Assembly (NCBI RefSeq): GCF_002211285.1
Contig: NZ_LOKX01000034.1
Span: forward strand, 186,001 to 250,000
Source: Rhizobium sp. R635
GTDB lineage: Bacteria > Pseudomonadota > Alphaproteobacteria > Rhizobiales > Rhizobiaceae
Direction: 5' to 3'
Length of the DNA stretch: 64,000 nucleotides
A program made the translations under genes and the position numbers. Numbering within the stretch: the first letter of the stretch is position 1; each line of letters opens with the position of its first letter. This document shows, piece after piece, positions 35,982-43,725 of this stretch. Under the pieces are notes generated by a model. The model saw nothing but the letters and a program-made list of their open reading frames with translations, ran no database searches and was not told the origin of the DNA.

Positions 35982-36779
35982 ATGCTCAGGACATTCGAAA
36001 AGGCGGCGCTGGAAGCCGGTAAGGCCATCATCACGGTCTTGCGCGAGGGCTTTCCCGTTGCCATGAAGGCGGACGCAAGTCCGGTCACGGTCGCCGACGA
36101 GGAGGCCGAGCGCATCATCCTTACCCATCTTGCGAGAGATTATCCCGAAATACCGGTCGTCGCGGAAGAATCGGTCGCCGCCGGCAAAGTCCCCGATATC
36201 GGCGGCCGTGGCTTCTTTCTGGTCGACCCTCTCGACGGCACGCGCGAATTCGTCGAAGGACGGCAGGAATTCACCGTCAACATCGCCTATATCGAAAACG
36301 GCGCCCCGGTGGCCGGCATCGTCTATGCCCCGGCGCTCGGGCTGGCCTTCTCCGGGGAATGCGGCCGCGCCGAAAGACTTGTCGTCACCGAGGATTTCAC
36401 GGTCGGCCTGCGCGCGGCGATCACCGTGCGCGAACAGCCGGACGACAGGCTGGCGCTCGCAAGCCTTCGCCACGACAGCCCGGAGACCGGCAGCTTCCTT
36501 GCGCACCACGCGATCTCCAAATGCACCAATATCGGCTCCTCGCTGAAATTCTGCCTGCTGGCGGAAGGCAAGGCCGACGTCTATCCCCGTTTCACCCGCA
36601 CGATGGAATGGGACACCGCGGCCGGCGATGCCGTGCTGCGCGCCGCCGGCGGCTCGACGGTGACGCTCGACGGCGCACCGCTGACCTACGGCAAGACGGG
36701 ACCGGCGGCCGATTTCGACTTCGCCAACCCGAACTTCATTTCCTGGGGCGGCAGGAAACGCGTGCTCGAACCGGCGTAA
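35982..36779 (+). CDS. cysQ: CysQ-like 3'(2'),5'-bisphosphate nucleotidase / inositol monophosphatase family
   Basis: A 265-residue Mg-dependent phosphatase that should turn 3'-phosphoadenosine 5'-phosphate, a sulfur-assimilation by-product, into AMP. Metal-site motifs: SPVTVADEEAERIILTHL (near 34-51), the glutamates in VVAEESVA, WLVDPIDGT-type FLVDPLDGTREFVEGR (near 80-95) and MEWDTAAGDAVLRAAGG (near 207-223). Start 35982 is chosen because AAAGGAC precedes it and the protein then begins at the family's first helix. Substrate choice between PAP and inositol phosphates cannot be fixed by motif alone. Confidence 0.88.
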   Translation: MLRTFEKAALEAGKAIITVLREGFPVAMKADASPVTVADEEAERIILTHLARDYPEIPVVAEESVAAGKVPDIGGRGFFLVDPLDGTREFVEGRQEFTVNIAYIENGAPVAGIVYAPALGLAFSGECGRAERLVVTEDFTVGLRAAITVREQPDDRLALASLRHDSPETGSFLAHHAISKCTNIGSSLKFCLLAEGKADVYPRFTRTMEWDTAAGDAVLRAAGGSTVTLDGAPLTYGKTGPAADFDFANPNFISWGGRKRVLEPA

Positions 36780-37194
36780 TCACCCGGAGCAGACGCTGAA
36801 TACCGACAACAGGCAAATGCCTCGCATCGCACGATGCTTCGTAGATGCGCTGCCGACCTCCGCGCGCTTCGAAGCCGCTGTTCGCCGGCTCGAAGCGCGG
36901 ACAGCCGTAAAGTGTGATCTACAACGCCTGGATGAACCGGGTGATTCCCGGCGCGAAAGCGATTCGCTCCGTCTTCCGCCCCGAACGCTATCGATCCGCC
37001 TTGATTTTGTCATATTGTGACACAGGTTGATGGCGACCGGACATCTTCGCCAAAAAAATTTCGCTTAGGATTCGGTTAAAAATATCGGTTAACGTGTATC
37101 GGTCACGTGCCGAAACAGCACGTCGAACCACCCCCGGGAGCCCTCGCCAAGAGCCTAGAAACCTTGACGAAATTCCAATTCTTAACGGAATATC
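36780..37194. promoter_or_regulatory. Long leader/control region upstream of the sugar transferase gene
   Basis: The first 220 bases are GC-rich with an imperfect hairpin (about 36859-36899, CTTCGA..TCGAAG). From 37000 the sequence turns AT-rich. It contains the palindrome TGTCA-N5-TGACA at 37008-37022 and a direct repeat GGTTAA at 37074-37079 and 37087-37092 (the second reads GGTTAAC). These are candidate protein sites (for example CtrA-type half-sites TTAAC, or MucR-type AT-rich binding), not assigned. I see no real gene here. Confidence 0.4.
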
Positions 37195-37341
37195 ATGAGC
37201 TTGCCTCAACTTAACGCAGATGCGAAAGATTTGTTGCGATGCGATATTTCACTGGACACCATTACACAATTGTCGCATTTTTCCGTTTTAGTAGGGTTAC
37301 CAACACCTGAGTGCAGCCCTGGTGACAGGGTTAACCATTGA
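37195..37341 (+). CDS. Possible 48-residue leader protein before the sugar transferase gene
   Basis: ATG at 37195 is preceded by CGGAAT (weak ribosome site) and opens a 48-codon frame ending TGA 37339-37341, product start MSLPQLNADAKDLLRCD. It ends 45 bases before the sugar transferase start on the same strand. No family is recognised. Small regulators such as ExoX/PsiA accompany exopolysaccharide transferases in rhizobia, but those are longer and membrane-bound, so this is a weak call. Confidence 0.25.
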   Translation: MSLPQLNADAKDLLRCDISLDTITQLSHFSVLVGLPTPECSPGDRVNH

Positions 37342-37386
37342 TCGCCTATTGCCGCCGCGCCCCTCGAAGACAACAGAGTACGATCC

Positions 37387-38112
37387 TTGAGCATCACGGA
37401 ACTAAACAACACCATTTCGAATGAGTCCTTCCGGCCGAGCCGCCGCCAGCTGCCGAGCCTGAAGATCCAGACCCCTGTGATCCATAGCGATGCGCCGCAG
37501 GCGCCGTGGATGGATCTTGCCCTGAAGCGGGCGTTCGACATCGTTTCGTCGTTGAGCGCCCTCCTCGTCCTCGCGCCTTTCCTCCTGTTCGTCGCCTTGC
37601 TGATCAAGCTCGACAGCCCGGGACCGGTGCTCTTCAAGCAGACCCGCTGGGGTAAGAACTGCAAGGCCATCAAGGTCTACAAGTTCCGCTCCATGCGCAC
37701 CGACCTCTGCGACGCCACGGGCGTTGCCCAGACGGTGAGGAACGATCCGCGCATCACCCGCATCGGCGCCATCCTGCGCCGCACGAATATCGATGAGCTG
37801 CCGCAGCTCCTGAACGTGCTGCTGGGCGACATGTCGGTCGTCGGCCCGCGCTGCCATGCCATCGGCATGCGCGCCAGCGACATGCTCTATGAAGAGCTCG
37901 TACCGGAATATCACCAGCGCCACGCCATGCGTCCCGGCATGACGGGTCTCGCCCAGATGCGCGGCCTGCGCGGCCCGACCGATCGTCCGGCCAAGGCCCG
38001 TGCCCGTATCGCCAGCGATCTCTATTACGTCGAGAATTTTTCGATCATGATGGATATGCGCATCATTGTCGGAACTGTCGTGTCGGAACTGACCCGCGGA
38101 AAAGGCTTCTAA
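37387..38112 (+). CDS. Bacterial sugar transferase, ExoY/PssA family (undecaprenyl-phosphate glycosyl-1-P transferase)
   Basis: This is the priming enzyme for exopolysaccharide: it puts a hexose-1-phosphate on undecaprenyl phosphate at the inner membrane. The 241-residue protein has a 45-residue N-terminal region, one hydrophobic hairpin (about 55-78, LLVLAPFLLFVALLIKL) and the conserved core KVYKFRSMRTD, LRRTNIDELPQLLNVLLGDMSVVGPR and MRPGMTGLAQMRG. The start is a TTG at 37387; a start near residue 42 (MDLALKRAFD) is possible. No other exopolysaccharide gene is nearby, so it is an isolated transferase. Confidence 0.9.
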   Translation: MSITELNNTISNESFRPSRRQLPSLKIQTPVIHSDAPQAPWMDLALKRAFDIVSSLSALLVLAPFLLFVALLIKLDSPGPVLFKQTRWGKNCKAIKVYKFRSMRTDLCDATGVAQTVRNDPRITRIGAILRRTNIDELPQLLNVLLGDMSVVGPRCHAIGMRASDMLYEELVPEYHQRHAMRPGMTGLAQMRGLRGPTDRPAKARARIASDLYYVENFSIMMDMRIIVGTVVSELTRGKGF

Positions 38113-38137
38113 ACTTTCCGGAATGACCGGTCGTCTT

Positions 38138-38180
38138 ATGCATTTCGCCCAAACCGCTGAGCGGTTTGGGCGAAATGCAT
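38138..38180. terminator. Bidirectional terminator: 21-bp perfect palindrome
   Basis: Arms ATGCATTTCGCCCAAACCGCT (38138-38158) and its exact complement (38160-38180) surround a single base and are followed by TTTTTAG on the plus strand. It lies between the sugar transferase and the convergent LuxR gene and probably ends both. Confidence 0.8.
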
Positions 38181-38216
38181 TTTTAGATAAGAAATTTGCG
38201 AGCGCTCCCGCGCTCT

Positions 38217-38960
38217 TCACAGCAACCTGTAGCGAAATGCCCTAGCGACCGCCTGCATCCGGTTGACCGAATCGAGCTTGCGCATCGCGCTCTTCAAATA
38301 GCCCGCCACCGTATGCGGCGAGAGATCGAGAATGATCGCGATCTCATCGCTGCTCTTGCCCGCCGCCGACCAGCGCAGGCATTCGATTTCGCGCCGTGTG
38401 AGCGTCTCAGACGGCCCTTGCTCCGAGCCGCGGCTGCGCGAGATCTTGTCCAGAAGGTCCGTGCAGCCGTAAAGCAGCGCCATTGACTGCTCCCGTGTCG
38501 GCATGGGGGAGCAGCCTGAGAAGGCAAAAATGTATTGTTTCAGGTCAGCGTCGTGCAGCGTGAACGCGAAGGTATTCTTCAGCCCGTGCATCTGAAAGAG
38601 CGTGTCGAGACCGCGGTTTTCCTGATTGGCGGCGCTGCCCGCAAACGAGCCCTCCTCGCAGAAAACCGGCATGACGGTCCGTTTCATCGCCGTCACCAGC
38701 CTGCTGCAATAGAAGAGGTCGGCCGCTTCATACACGCCGGAAAGGCTTTGCGGCCAGTTGCTGATCAAGCGGTTTTCGATGAAAGCCGTGCGGTCGCCGC
38801 GCGGGAAAGCTGAGAGCAGATAGAAATCGAAACCGGCAAGCTTTGCCATTTCCCCGAGCCGCGCCTTGCCGTCGTTCACCGACATGCCGGCATTGGTCTG
38901 CAAGGGCGAAAACCCAGCATCACAAGCGCAATCGTCGATTGCACGCTTACTTTTCTTCAT
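38217..38960 (-). CDS. LuxR-family regulator with degenerate autoinducer-binding domain
   Basis: A 247-residue regulator. Start ATG 38960 has AAGGA seven bases upstream. Residues about 25-170 resemble the AHL-binding domain in layout (NWPQSLSGVYEAADLFYCSR), but the usual D-P pair after the Tyr is absent (YEAADLFYCS), so acyl-homoserine lactone binding is doubtful. The C-terminal helix-turn-helix (about 185-245) is typical: LTRREIECLRWSAAGKSSD and LDLSPHTVAGYLKSAMRKL. No synthase gene is nearby, so it is a LuxR solo. Confidence 0.85.
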   Translation of the reverse strand: MKKSKRAIDDCACDAGFSPLQTNAGMSVNDGKARLGEMAKLAGFDFYLLSAFPRGDRTAFIENRLISNWPQSLSGVYEAADLFYCSRLVTAMKRTVMPVFCEEGSFAGSAANQENRGLDTLFQMHGLKNTFAFTLHDADLKQYIFAFSGCSPMPTREQSMALLYGCTDLLDKISRSRGSEQGPSETLTRREIECLRWSAAGKSSDEIAIILDLSPHTVAGYLKSAMRKLDSVNRMQAVARAFRYRLL

Positions 38961-39359
38961 CTGCATATCCTTGCCGAGCGAGCCTCGGCTCGGCCTCGCT
39001 GCCGGCGACGGGAAGCTCGCACCGGGGAGAGCATCGGCACAAACGGCTTTTGGCCCGCCTCCCAAGAACGGGAAGCGTCAAAGGCACGAACTGGACTGAT
39101 GCAGCGGGAGGAACGGGGACGAGGCCTGGCGCTCATTTTTATCTTGCGCGGCTTATAAAATTTTCCGGGAAGGGCGGGTAATATTTATTCCGCATGGCTC
39201 CCATGCAGCCGTCACAAATTGACGTAGCGGCAGGCGATCGTCCCAAATCGCCGCTGGGGCATCTAAAGTTGTTATCAAAGTCTTACGATGGGCTTAGGCA
39301 ATTTTTAAATGTGGCAGGCTAGAGTGGCCTCCGTGGTCTTGCGTTGTGTAGAGAGTCCC
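38961..39359. promoter_or_regulatory. Divergent region between the luxR-type gene and sciP
   Basis: The 399 bases hold no gene I can support. A single GANTC site (GAGTC, 39353-39357) lies 2 bases before the sciP start, where CcrM methylation could matter. No clear CtrA box was found. Confidence 0.4.
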
Positions 39360-39635
39360 ATGACCGAAATGATACGTCCCCGAGTAAAATATGTCATCGG
39401 CCCCGATGGCAGCCCCCTGACGATCGCGGATCTTCCGCCGCCCAATACGAGGCGCTGGGTGATCCGCCGCAAGGCAGAGGTTGTCGCGGCTGTTCGCGGT
39501 GGCCTGTTGAGCTTGGAAGAGGCCTGCGAGCGTTATACGCTCACGGTCGAAGAATTCCTTTCCTGGCAGTCGTCGATCAACAGCCATGGCCTCGCCGGCC
39601 TGCGCACCACGCGCATCCAGCAATACCGCCACTGA
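39360..39635 (+). CDS. sciP: SciP (DUF1153), small inhibitor of CtrA-dependent transcription
   Basis: The 91-residue protein matches DUF1153/SciP end to end: MIRPRVKYVIGPDGSPLTI, LPPPNTRRWVIRRKAEVV, then AVRGGLLSLEEACERYTLTV, EEFLSWQSSI and GLAGLRTTRIQQYRH. In Caulobacter, SciP contacts CtrA/RNA polymerase and keeps CtrA genes off early in the cycle. Start 39360 gives the family length. The ctrA gene is 1.8 kb downstream. Confidence 0.93.
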   Translation: MTEMIRPRVKYVIGPDGSPLTIADLPPPNTRRWVIRRKAEVVAAVRGGLLSLEEACERYTLTVEEFLSWQSSINSHGLAGLRTTRIQQYRH

Positions 39636-39655
39636 TCGCACGCCATCCTCGACAT

Positions 39656-40123
39656 TTATTTCGGGCCGGACGCATCTCCCATCAGGGAATGAAGAAGGCC
39701 CGAAATCATTGACGAGGCCGCGTAGCACCAGAGGCCGGGCTGCGTGAAGGCATCCGCCAACCCCGTTGTCTTCGCCGCAGCAATGACAATCGCGACCAGC
39801 AGCACGTCCATCATTGACCACTTGGACAGATGCGGCACGACGCGACGATAAAACAGGCTCCCGGCCCCGCCGCCGGCAGCCGTCGCTTCCGCGGCAATCC
39901 CGATCATCTTCAGAAACGGCAGCACGATCGAAACCAGCGCGACGATCGCCGCCAGCAGCCCATCCCCGCCTTGCCAGAGCGAGACGACGATTTCGATGAG
40001 CGACGGGGTCTGATCGAAGAAATACAGCGTCTCGAAACGGACCAGCGGCAAGATGAGGCCGAGCGCCAGGAGGAAGGGCGCAGCCACGAGAAGAGCGGGG
40101 CGGATGATCGAAAGCGCGCTCAT
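39656..40123 (-). CDS. Paraquat-inducible protein A-like membrane protein
   Basis: A 155-residue integral membrane protein with four predicted TM segments (about 7-30, 44-72, 95-118 and 122-147). It carries the PqiA motif RFETLYFFDQTPSLIE and the conserved SKWSMMDVLLVAIVIA. It is a single-domain, half-size PqiA. PqiA acts with MCE proteins in lipid transport between membranes, but no partner gene is nearby. Start 40123 (ATG) is preferred to a longer form. Confidence 0.8.
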   Translation of the reverse strand: MSALSIIRPALLVAAPFLLALGLILPLVRFETLYFFDQTPSLIEIVVSLWQGGDGLLAAIVALVSIVLPFLKMIGIAAEATAAGGGAGSLFYRRVVPHLSKWSMMDVLLVAIVIAAAKTTGLADAFTQPGLWCYAASSMISGLLHSLMGDASGPK

Positions 40124-40257
40124 TGCTGCGACCCTCGCGCCGATCCGACATTTTTCATGAACACTGCGTCTCCCCCAGGAATTGTTCCACCGGCTTGGCA
40201 TGGCCGCGCCGCCGTGTCACCGTCGGCGCCGACAATATCTGTGTACGAGGCAAGACG

Positions 40258-40536
40258 ATGGACATTCGAAATGAGGAAGGCGCCTCCGGCGGCCGTTATG
40301 CCGCCGAGGTCGGGGGGCACCAGGCGGAGATGACCTATTCGCGCACCTCCCCGAAGCTGGTCATCATCGACCATACGGCGGTGCCCGATGCCCTGCGCGG
40401 CAAGGGCGTCGGCCAGGCATTGGCGCTTCATGCGGTGGAAGCTGCCCGCACCGGCGGCTGGAAGATCATTCCGCTCTGCCCTTTCTTCAAAGCGCAGGCG
40501 CAACGCCACCCGGAATGGCAGGATGTCGTGAACTGA
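40258..40536 (+). CDS. Small GNAT-type N-acetyltransferase (YjdJ-like)
   Basis: A 92-residue protein with the compact acetyltransferase fold: AEMTYSRTSPKLVIIDHTAV, then the acetyl-CoA loop ALRGKGVGQALALHAVEAAR and KIIPLCPFFKAQAQRHPEWQ. The Cys and aromatic residues at the end are typical of the short Gcn5-like YjdJ group. The substrate is unknown. It is divergent from the PqiA-like gene. Confidence 0.88.
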   Translation: MDIRNEEGASGGRYAAEVGGHQAEMTYSRTSPKLVIIDHTAVPDALRGKGVGQALALHAVEAARTGGWKIIPLCPFFKAQAQRHPEWQDVVN

Positions 40537-40602
40537 TTCGCGATGCCGGAAGCGGTCGCCGTGCGGAGCGGCGACATACAGGCGCAAAACACGGGAAACA
40601 CC

Positions 40603-40647
40603 AAAAGCCATGTATGACGGACAACGCGCCCATCATACATGGCTTTT
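40603..40647. terminator. Bidirectional terminator between the acetyltransferase and fliJ-like genes
   Basis: Arms AAAAGCCATGTATGA (40603-40617) and TCATACATGGCTTTT (40633-40647) are exact inverted repeats with a 15-base loop and T/A-rich ends in both directions. Confidence 0.75.
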
Positions 40648-40692
40648 CAACGGCGATCCCCGAGGCGCCGAAGCCGGCGCCCGTCTTTTGTC

Positions 40693-41049
40693 TCAGGCCC
40701 TTGCCCGGGCGCTGCCGTCACGCTCTTCCAGCGCCGTCGCCCTTGCATATTCCGCCTGCATCTCCTCGAGCGCCAGTTCGAGTGCCTCTTCCTGCATCTT
40801 CAGTTCCTTGATCGAAACCTGCAGGTTGTCGGCCCGCTGACGCGCGGCTTTGGCGAAGGTCGGATAAGCGAAGTGATTCGGGTCTGATATACCGGACTTC
40901 TTTTCCTCGACGACGATCTGGCTCTCCAGATCCTTCGTCATCCGTTCGAATTCGGACATCATCATCTGCAATTGCTGCAATTGACGTCGTTTTTCGTTCA
41001 CCTGAAACTCTTTCAGACGAACGAGACTTTCTCGCGACTTCATACGCAT
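40693..41049 (-). CDS. fliJ: FliJ-like flagellar export coiled-coil protein
   Basis: A 118-residue almost wholly helical protein. MKSRESLVRLKEFQVNEKRR opens like FliJ, the coiled-coil that sits in the FliI ATPase ring. Heptads run to about residue 105. A start two codons in (MKSRES, 41043) is equally good. It is divergent from ctrA, as in several rhizobia, and is away from the main flagellar genes. The family match is by length, helix pattern and context. Confidence 0.75.
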   Translation of the reverse strand: MRMKSRESLVRLKEFQVNEKRRQLQQLQMMMSEFERMTKDLESQIVVEEKKSGISDPNHFAYPTFAKAARQRADNLQVSIKELKMQEEALELALEEMQAEYARATALEERDGSARARA

Positions 41050-41200
41050 TACTCCCGTGATGCGAGACCCCGGCTCAACTTGAAACCGCCCTTGCGCGCC
41101 GCTTTGACACGGTTTGCTGAAAAATTTCCTGCGATATTAACAAAAACCTACCGCTGGTAACCTTTCGTTTACGGGCATCGTTAATGATAGAGCGGATGAT

Positions 41201-41395
41201 TTAAGGGTCGGTAAATGCCACGGCATGAAGTTCGAACCTTTTCATTGGCGAGTCGGATGAATCACTTAGCGCTGTTTCCTAATGTTAAAGTTGAGGAAAG
41301 CCTTTTTGAGATTCCTATTGGAAAACAGAGAAATGGAAAAATTATTTAATAAATTCGATACTCCTTGCCAGAGTGAATTAGAATTTGTTAACCAT
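41201..41395 (+). promoter_or_regulatory. ctrA control region: candidate CtrA boxes and three GANTC sites
   Basis: The 432-base gap before ctrA (41050-41481) holds two candidate CtrA boxes. One is TTAA-N7-TAAA at 41201-41215. The other is TTAACCAT at 41388-41395, with an ATTA seven bases upstream of it (41377-41380). Three GANTC sites lie at 41250-41254, 41259-41263 and 41310-41314. In Caulobacter, ctrA is autoregulated and CcrM methylation controls one promoter. The same logic is inferred here. The sequence is strikingly AT-rich from 41270 to 41400. Confidence 0.55.
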
Positions 41396-41481
41396 TTCGT
41401 GGCAGCTTCCAAATCACGTAGCTTGTTCGGGTAGCGTGTAGGGGGCCAGACCACCTTTCGGCGGCGGTAAAGGGGATAATT

Positions 41482-42183
41482 ATGCGGGTACTTCTCATCG
41501 AGGATGACAGCGCTACGGCGCAGAGCATCGAATTGATGCTCAAATCAGAGAGTTTTAATGTTTATACCACCGATCTCGGTGAAGAAGGCGTCGATCTGGG
41601 CAAGCTGTATGATTACGATATCATCCTTCTCGATCTGAACCTGCCCGACATGTCCGGATATGAAGTGCTCCGCACTCTCCGGCTGTCCAAGGTCAAGACA
41701 CCGATCCTCATCCTGTCGGGCATGGCAGGCATCGAGGACAAGGTTCGCGGCCTCGGCTTCGGCGCCGACGACTACATGACCAAGCCGTTCCACAAGGACG
41801 AGCTCGTCGCCCGCATTCACGCTATCGTTCGCCGCTCCAAGGGTCACGCCCAGTCGGTCATCATGACCGGAGAACTCATCGTCAACCTCGACGCCAAGAC
41901 CGTCGAAGTCGGCGGCCAGCGCGTCCACCTGACGGGCAAGGAATACCAGATGCTGGAGCTGCTTTCGCTCCGCAAGGGCACCACCCTCACCAAGGAAATG
42001 TTCCTGAACCACCTTTACGGCGGCATGGACGAACCGGAACTGAAGATCATCGACGTCTTCATCTGCAAGCTGCGCAAGAAGCTCGCCAACGCCGCCGGCG
42101 GCGCCAACTACATCGAGACGGTCTGGGGCCGTGGCTACGTTCTTCGCGAGCCCGATGGCACCGAATACGCCGAAACCGCCTGA
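41482..42183 (+). CDS. ctrA: Cell-cycle response regulator CtrA
   Basis: The master cell-cycle regulator of alphaproteobacteria, 233 residues. The receiver is at 1-120: MRVLLIEDDSATAQSIELML, phospho-aspartate 51 in IILLDLNLPDMSGYE, and the lysine in GADDYMTKPFHKDELVARI. The winged helix is at 130-225: LTGKEYQMLELLSLRKGTTL, MFLNHLYGGMDEPELKIIDV and GRGYVLREP. The C-terminal tail ends in EYAETA, like the Ala-rich ClpXP degron. It is flanked by sciP, fliJ-like and chpT genes. Confidence 0.98.
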   Translation: MRVLLIEDDSATAQSIELMLKSESFNVYTTDLGEEGVDLGKLYDYDIILLDLNLPDMSGYEVLRTLRLSKVKTPILILSGMAGIEDKVRGLGFGADDYMTKPFHKDELVARIHAIVRRSKGHAQSVIMTGELIVNLDAKTVEVGGQRVHLTGKEYQMLELLSLRKGTTLTKEMFLNHLYGGMDEPELKIIDVFICKLRKKLANAAGGANYIETVWGRGYVLREPDGTEYAETA

Positions 42184-42213
42184 TTTTCCGATCCCCCTTA
42201 TCGGATGACGAAG

Positions 42214-42240
42214 ATCCCGCCCCTTCCGGCGGGATTTTTC
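42214..42240 (+). terminator. Terminator after ctrA
   Basis: ATCCCGCC (42214-42221) pairs with GGCGGGAT (42228-42235), followed by TTTTTC. It is 30 bases after the stop codon. Confidence 0.85.
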
Positions 42241-42400
42241 GTTTTCATATGCGCAAATGATCACGCAGACGATTTCACGCCGGGCCGGGCTGATGTTATC
42301 TTGTGTCGATCGGGAAATTGAGCGTAGCGCCACGCGAACCGACTGCACCTTCGGCATCGGTTCCCAAAACAAACCAGGGTCGGCAGGAAAAAGCCTGGGC

Positions 42401-42763
42401 TCAGGCAGCGATCGCGCGGTTTCCGAAAACGGCGGTCAGGATCTTGCGATCGAACGGCTTCAGCAGGAAATCGGTGGCGCCGGCGCGTTTGCCCGCCATC
42501 AGCTTCTTCAGATCGGCCTCGATGACGCAGTAATAGATCTTGACCTCTTTGCCGCCGTCCATGGCGCGGATGGCCGCGATGAGTTCGAGCGCGCCTTCCA
42601 TGCCGGAATCGACGAGCAGATATTCCGGCAGCTCCGTCTGGCAGTGCTGCAGTGCCTCGGCGGCAGTGGAGGCTTCGCTGACGAGAAAGTCGAGTTCGGA
42701 GAGAATGCGTTTGCCGACCTTGCGGACGATGTCCGAATTATCGGTGATCATGAACCTTTGCAT
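42401..42763 (-). CDS. Single-domain receiver protein with atypical switch residues
   Basis: A 120-residue CheY-like protein with no output domain. Start 42763 has a strong AAAGGAGC ribosome site; the frame open to 42784 is ignored. Aligned by eye to CheY, the first acidic residue is kept but the second is Asn (ITDNSDIVRK). The phospho-aspartate is present in YLLVDSGMEG. The switch Thr is replaced by Cys (IYYCVIE), and the lysine stays in FLLKPFDRK. It follows chpT on the same strand after 120 bases. It may be a ChpT- or kinase-linked modulator. It is not CpdR or DivK by sequence. Confidence 0.85.
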   Translation of the reverse strand: MQRFMITDNSDIVRKVGKRILSELDFLVSEASTAAEALQHCQTELPEYLLVDSGMEGALELIAAIRAMDGGKEVKIYYCVIEADLKKLMAGKRAGATDFLLKPFDRKILTAVFGNRAIAA

Positions 42764-42883
42764 GGCCGCTCCTTTCCCCCGCATTCGTCGCAGCGAGGGG
42801 CCTCTTACAACCTAAGAGAATAGGTCCATCAGGCTAAAGAATCGTTACCAGACGGGCGCCAAGCGCCCTTCGGCGCACCAAAA

Positions 42884-43534
42884 TCAAACCGCGGCAACCA
42901 CCGCCGTGAACACCAGTTCCTCCGGGCTTGCGCTGTGATCGAGCGTCATTCCGCACTCTTCGGCCAGAAGCACCGTGTAATAAGGCTGGATCGAATGAGC
43001 GTCGATCGCCTCTTCGATCGTGCCGGTCGAGATCTCGACGAATTTCGGCGGCAGGCGCATCAGCTTGCCTTTCGCCGTGAGCTTGAACTTGGCGTCGAAT
43101 TCGGGATTTTCGAGCGTCACCTCGAGCACGCCGCCGCGCGGAATGGAGGAATAGGCGACGAGGAAGAGATTGAGCAGCAGCTTGACGCGGTTCTTGGCGA
43201 CGATGGCGCGCGGCCCGTTCCAGATCACCTCGGTCTTCTTTTCGGCGATCGCAAAATCCTTGGCGGCCCGCTCGGCCTCGCCGGTATCGATCGAGGCGCC
43301 GACGGAGCCGGAGGCGCCGAAAGCAAGGCGTGCGAATTTCAGGCGGACGGAAGCGTTGAGTGCGCTGGTGCGGATCAGATCCATCGCATCGGAATCGGCG
43401 CCGCCCTCATCCAAGAGTTCCAGGCCGTTGTTGATCGCGCCGACGGGCGAGATGACGTCGTGGCAAACGCGGCTGCAGAGAAGCGCGGCCAGATCCGGGC
43501 CGGACAGGGTAAGATTGGGGTTCTTGGACATCAT
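42884..43534 (-). CDS. chpT: Histidine phosphotransferase ChpT
   Basis: ChpT relays phosphate from the kinase CckA to CtrA and CpdR. The 216-residue protein has the helical-hairpin phosphate site LLCSRVCHDVISPVGAINNG, with the histidine at residue 25, and a C-terminal GHKL-like pseudo-ATPase fold (NRVKLLLNLFLVAYSSI and GTIEEAIDAHSIQPYYT). It shares a short divergent region with eipA. A start one codon in (MSKN) is possible. Confidence 0.93.
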   Translation of the reverse strand: MMSKNPNLTLSGPDLAALLCSRVCHDVISPVGAINNGLELLDEGGADSDAMDLIRTSALNASVRLKFARLAFGASGSVGASIDTGEAERAAKDFAIAEKKTEVIWNGPRAIVAKNRVKLLLNLFLVAYSSIPRGGVLEVTLENPEFDAKFKLTAKGKLMRLPPKFVEISTGTIEEAIDAHSIQPYYTVLLAEECGMTLDHSASPEELVFTAVVAAV

Positions 43535-43637
43535 CGTCTCCTGAGGGGCGGCAAGTTCATCGCGCCCGGTAATATGCTTCTTCGAAATTGCGCGAAGTTT
43601 GCGATCGTATTCGGTGCCATAATGACACCATATTTGG

Positions 43638-43652
43638 TAAACCGATTGTTAA
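43638..43652. promoter_or_regulatory. Candidate CtrA box between chpT and eipA
   Basis: TAAA-CCGATTG-TTAA differs from the TTAA-N7-TTAA consensus at one base. It lies 73 bases before the eipA start and 103 bases before the chpT start, in the shared divergent gap. Brucella eipA is known to be under CtrA control, which supports the reading. Confidence 0.4.
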
Positions 43653-43725
43653 GATCATCGGGGCAAAATGCATCAATCGCCGCGAGCGCTTGCCGCTCAC
43701 AGCCAAACGACGAACGGATGACACC

